In this document: positions 60,691 through 64,000 of the stretch, piece by piece
Numbering within the stretch: position 1 is the first letter of the stretch
Layout: every line of letters starts with the position of its first letter
Assembly (NCBI RefSeq): GCF_905475395.1
Contig: NC_058338.1
Coordinates: 13,468,935 to 13,532,934 of the forward strand
Length of the DNA: 64,000 nt
Origin: Chrysoperla carnea
Lineage: Eukaryota; Arthropoda; Insecta; Neuroptera; Chrysopidae
Reading direction: 5' to 3'
Made by a program: the position numbers and the translations under genes
The notes under the pieces: model-generated
What the model saw: only the letters and a program-made list of their open reading frames with translations
Told to the model about the DNA's origin: nothing
Databases searched by the model: none

Positions 60691-62235
60691 ATTTCTGGAT
60701 CAACGTGAAGACCTATTTTTCGGATTAAAACCTACCGATCTGTTATGAAATAAATCGTTTTAAAAAATAATTATGATCTGTTGTGAGGGGTTGTGTGACA
60801 AACATTTTCTCAATTTCTTAAGAAACAAATTTTTACGAATATTTTCCGAGAATTGAAAAAACTTAAGATAATTTATTACCATGATGTATTCTAATTTCAA
60901 AGATAAACGGGGAAATTGTTAATGCTCTTATATTCTTATCATTTGTTTATTTTACAATCGAAAAAAGTTACAGTTTTTTTAAAAACTTGAAAAAAGGAAA
61001 TCTTAAAAATTGAATTCATTTATTGATGCTTTATATTCGTGATTGAATCACATAAATCTGTAGGTATGTGTATTAGATTTCACTTTGTGTCGCCGTTTCC
61101 TATCTTTTTAAATGAAGAAGCCTATGCAGACGGCGACAGACAGCGATAGAACCCTAGCCTGATATGTATAAAATTATCAAAAAAACGCTAAAACTACTCA
61201 AAAAAACGCTAATGGAAACCGCAAAGTTTTCAACTGCTTATGAATATTTTAATTACTATATTAAATTATTTTTATGATAATTTTGAAATTGTTAATTTAA
61301 TATAACTTAATACTTTAAAGTTATTATTTATTTCAAATCTAACTTTTCCTGTTTTTTAAGTTTGAAAGTTGAATTGTATAGAGAAACTATTTCTGGTTTT
61401 TTGCTTAAAATAAAAATTATTTAATATATTATTTAAATATTGCAAAAAAAATTGATTTTAGATCATTGACTTTTCGAAATTAATCCTTCAAAAGAATAAA
61501 TAAATATTTAGTTTAACATTTTGTGCGGGTAAATGGTTAATTAGGTTAGACGTCCGTTATAATTATTAATAATAATTTGATCAATCGATACATATGTAAT
61601 AATTATTAGAAATTATATTGATTAAAATTTTTAATGATTGATTATGACAAAGATGTCAAGGTAATATAGTAAAATACTTTGAAATCAAAAGTGTTTTAGT
61701 AAAAATAATGTAATACATCACGTGATACTTCCATTAATACAATTATCTGCTAATTAAAGCTGTTTTTGCGAATTCAAGGTGACAATTTTTACTTTGTTTC
61801 TTCAATTTTATAAATACAGCCTTCTCAAAGATTGCTGCTAACTGTCAGTAATAGACTGTCAGTAATAGATTGTTAAACGATTTAAAAAAAATCTGAAGAG
61901 CGCACAATAGAATATTTATATCAAATTTCTGGTTATAAGTCACAACTCTTTTGTTTTGCTTTGAAAGTTGTTTTTGGGGTAGTTTAATAACAACTCCATC
62001 ATAAACAGGCCACTTAAGTCATCTCTACATGTTTGCTGTGTTTGTTATTGCAATTAAGTAACGATTTATATTGGATATTGAAGAGGAAATATTTGTGATT
62101 ATTAACTTTTAAAAAGCAAATTTTTTTCATTTCATTTTATTTACTTATTTTTTAAACGAAACAGTTTTGAAATTTTATCATCATATTATCATGAGGTATA
62201 TTTTGCCACCTTTAGAAGGGTCATTAGTTTAAGTA
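60691..62235. other. AT-rich stretch without a recognised gene
   Basis: A duplicated short word 'actgtcagtaatagattgt' occurs twice near 61845-61875. Nothing else recognised. Confidence 0.5.
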
Positions 62236-62237
62236 CA

Positions 62238-62810
62238 CTCAGTGTCACAAAAAATGCACGGATTACATATAGTACTTCTAGCAGTCCCGGCCACGCGTTG
62301 CTGTGGCTAAGGTTCTTGTTATATTATATTGTAGTAAACTATTCAAGAGGAACATTAGGAGGACATCAGTCATGAAGACCGTAACACGCGGCCGGCTATG
62401 CTAACATCAAAAATTGAAAAAGTAAGAACAATTGAATTTCACTGTATTTCGTTTATTATAAAATAAATTTAGGTTATCTTATATGAAACGTTTGTATTTT
62501 TAACATAGCGCCATCTATTGAATACTTACTCAATCCAGTAAACAGATATCGCCATCTGTTAGAATTGCTTGGAGCTAACAGATAATTGTCACTGTCAAAT
62601 AATAGACAAATAATTTGAAATAAAATAATATTGCTACTATAAATTGAGATGTAAGCTATTCTACCTTTCAAGTTAGATCAAATTTCACACGGTGTGAAAA
62701 TCAAATTTAAAATCGGTTCAGTATTTTAGGAGTCCATAGCAGATAAACAATGTGACACCTAATTTTTATATATAAAGATATGTAATCCGTGCATTTTTTG
62801 TGCCACTGAG
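62238..62810. mobile_element. 573-bp TIR element
   Basis: The left end 'CTCAGTGTCACAAAAAATGC' continues 'acggattacatat'; the right end, inverted, reads 'CTCAGTGGCACAAAAAATGC' then 'acggattacatat', a TIR of about 33 bp with one mismatch. Inside is 'agcagtcccggccacgcgtt' followed by 'gctgtggct', then 'gcgccatctattgaa', and near the right end 'atcggttcagtattttagga' and 'acaatgtgacacctaatttt', words I know from insect interspersed repeats. The minus-strand frame at 62474-62671 is not a transposase. A TACA occurs on both outer sides but slightly offset, so the target duplication is uncertain. Confidence 0.8.
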
Positions 62811-64000
62811 ATACAGTGTCATTAATCCTAATATTATTGGACTGACTAAGACAATATGGGAGTATATAAATTATAATTCTGTAGGCGCGATACATTTTAC
62901 TAAATAATATAATTAGTTTCACTATAAATGGTGAAACAAAGTGCATATAATGTTAAAGAATATTGGTGTACACACTTTGATTGTAATGGTATGGTAGGTA
63001 TTAATCAGAGAGACATTATTACTACATTTATTTTATATTATTTTTGTGGTAATTTTACAGAAAACCAGAAATACAACTTTAATAAAATTAATATAGAACA
63101 AACCAATAATATTATAATATGACTTCCATGGTAAATAATTAATGACCTAGCAAATGTATGTTATTTTATAAGTCTATGATTTAAAAATAATCACGTGTGT
63201 TTGCATCCTGTTTATAAAACAATTATCCTGTGTATTAAATGTATTAGTACCGGCTAAATCCGTCATTGAGCATGCCTAATTTTCGCATGGAAAATTTTTG
63301 TGGGCTCCCGTTGAAAACATACTCCTGAACGTAAAAGTGCAGGTTGCCGGTGGGTAACCCGTTAGGATATTGACATTTTTCTCTAAACCCTCCATTTTTC
63401 GAGTAAAAAATTCGTAAAATTTGAAAAAAGGACTATATATAAATAAGTGATTTAAATATAGAAGTAAATTAGGGTGGTAGTCACTTACAGCATTAGATTC
63501 TTAAGGCTGTTGTCTAGCTATGGGCATAATGTCAGAAAGTTTTTTATTACTGATTAAGAATTAACTTAATTATAGTTCGGATCATTTACACGGGCATGGG
63601 AGAGGTTGTGAGGTCAATTTTTTTCGAACCGAACTTAAAATCTTTCTGGTGGTTAGTTAAAATATGCTTAAAAAGTTCAAAAAGTTCATAATCTGTGTGT
63701 AATTTCAATGTGTAAAAATTAGTACACCCTAAATATAAAATTGGCTGAGCAATTTAGAATAGATCTTCTTGTCCTGCAGGTACATGGTCGCATAGTTGCA
63801 CACTTCTTTTTTGTAATTATAAATTTTGCAATGTAAGCGTATAATTTTTGTGTAGATTTTGGTTTATACTTGGAAAAAGTTTCCTATTTGATTGTTTTTA
63901 AGTTTTTTTTTGTCTTAAGTATTTGGTCTAGAACAGTTAGATACCACAACAGAAGTCATGCGATCCAACTAATTGTAAAAAGTGCATTGAAATCATTGTA
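62811..64000. other. terminal stretch without a recognised gene
   Basis: AT-rich with a GC-richer patch at 63250-63360 that encodes nothing recognisable. The frame at 62928-63122 is Asn/Ile/Tyr-rich and unsupported. Confidence 0.5.

Overview
This window is AT-rich insect nuclear DNA: roughly two-thirds or more A+T, short spliceosomal introns with GT..AG ends, tRNA- and 5S-derived retroposons, and (TAACC)n tracts matching the TTAGG insect telomere motif. The order cannot be fixed from sequence alone. A neuroparsin-like gene argues against Drosophila melanogaster-like flies, which lack neuroparsin.

Layout. About 1-17.4 kb has no convincing gene. It holds decayed repeats, a SINE, two near-perfect fold-back MITEs (13.7-14.1 and 15.05-15.36 kb), a 5S rRNA-derived fragment and one possible orphan coding exon. 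From 17.4 to 20.2 kb there is a secreted cysteine-rich gene resembling neuroparsin, whose last coding exon and 3' region are tandemly duplicated in the same splice phase. From 20.8 to 21.9 kb there is a 306-bp tandem repeat, followed by a SINE and a hAT-like insertion. From 36.2 down to 23.9 kb (minus strand) lies a four-exon gene encoding an RIIa domain, about 1.9 kaa of acidic repeats in a single 5.8-kb exon, and three IQ motifs (SPA17/CABYR-like architecture). A four-pass membrane protein gene is nested in its first intron on the other strand.

From 37.9 to 48.3 kb there is a compact housekeeping cluster: PAM16/Magmas, DPH5 (diphthamide synthesis), pICln (methylosome), DAPIT/USMG5 (ATP synthase), PDE6D (prenyl-binding protein) and a C2H2 zinc-finger gene. 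All splice junctions were worked out by reading-frame continuity. A MITE with a perfect 8-bp target duplication sits just upstream of pICln.

From 48.4 to 51.2 kb there is a LINE 3' end and a decayed DDE transposase. From 52.9 to 57.8 kb there are three minus-strand exons of an unnamed conserved insect protein whose 5' end was not found. The remainder to 64 kb is intergenic, or intronic to that gene, with dispersed repeats and a 573-bp TIR element at 62.24-62.81 kb.

The genes do not form a pathway. PAM16 and DAPIT are both mitochondrial inner-membrane components. The most unusual items are the duplicated neuroparsin terminal exon, the giant acidic repeat exon with a nested gene, and the set of TIR elements with readable target-site duplications.
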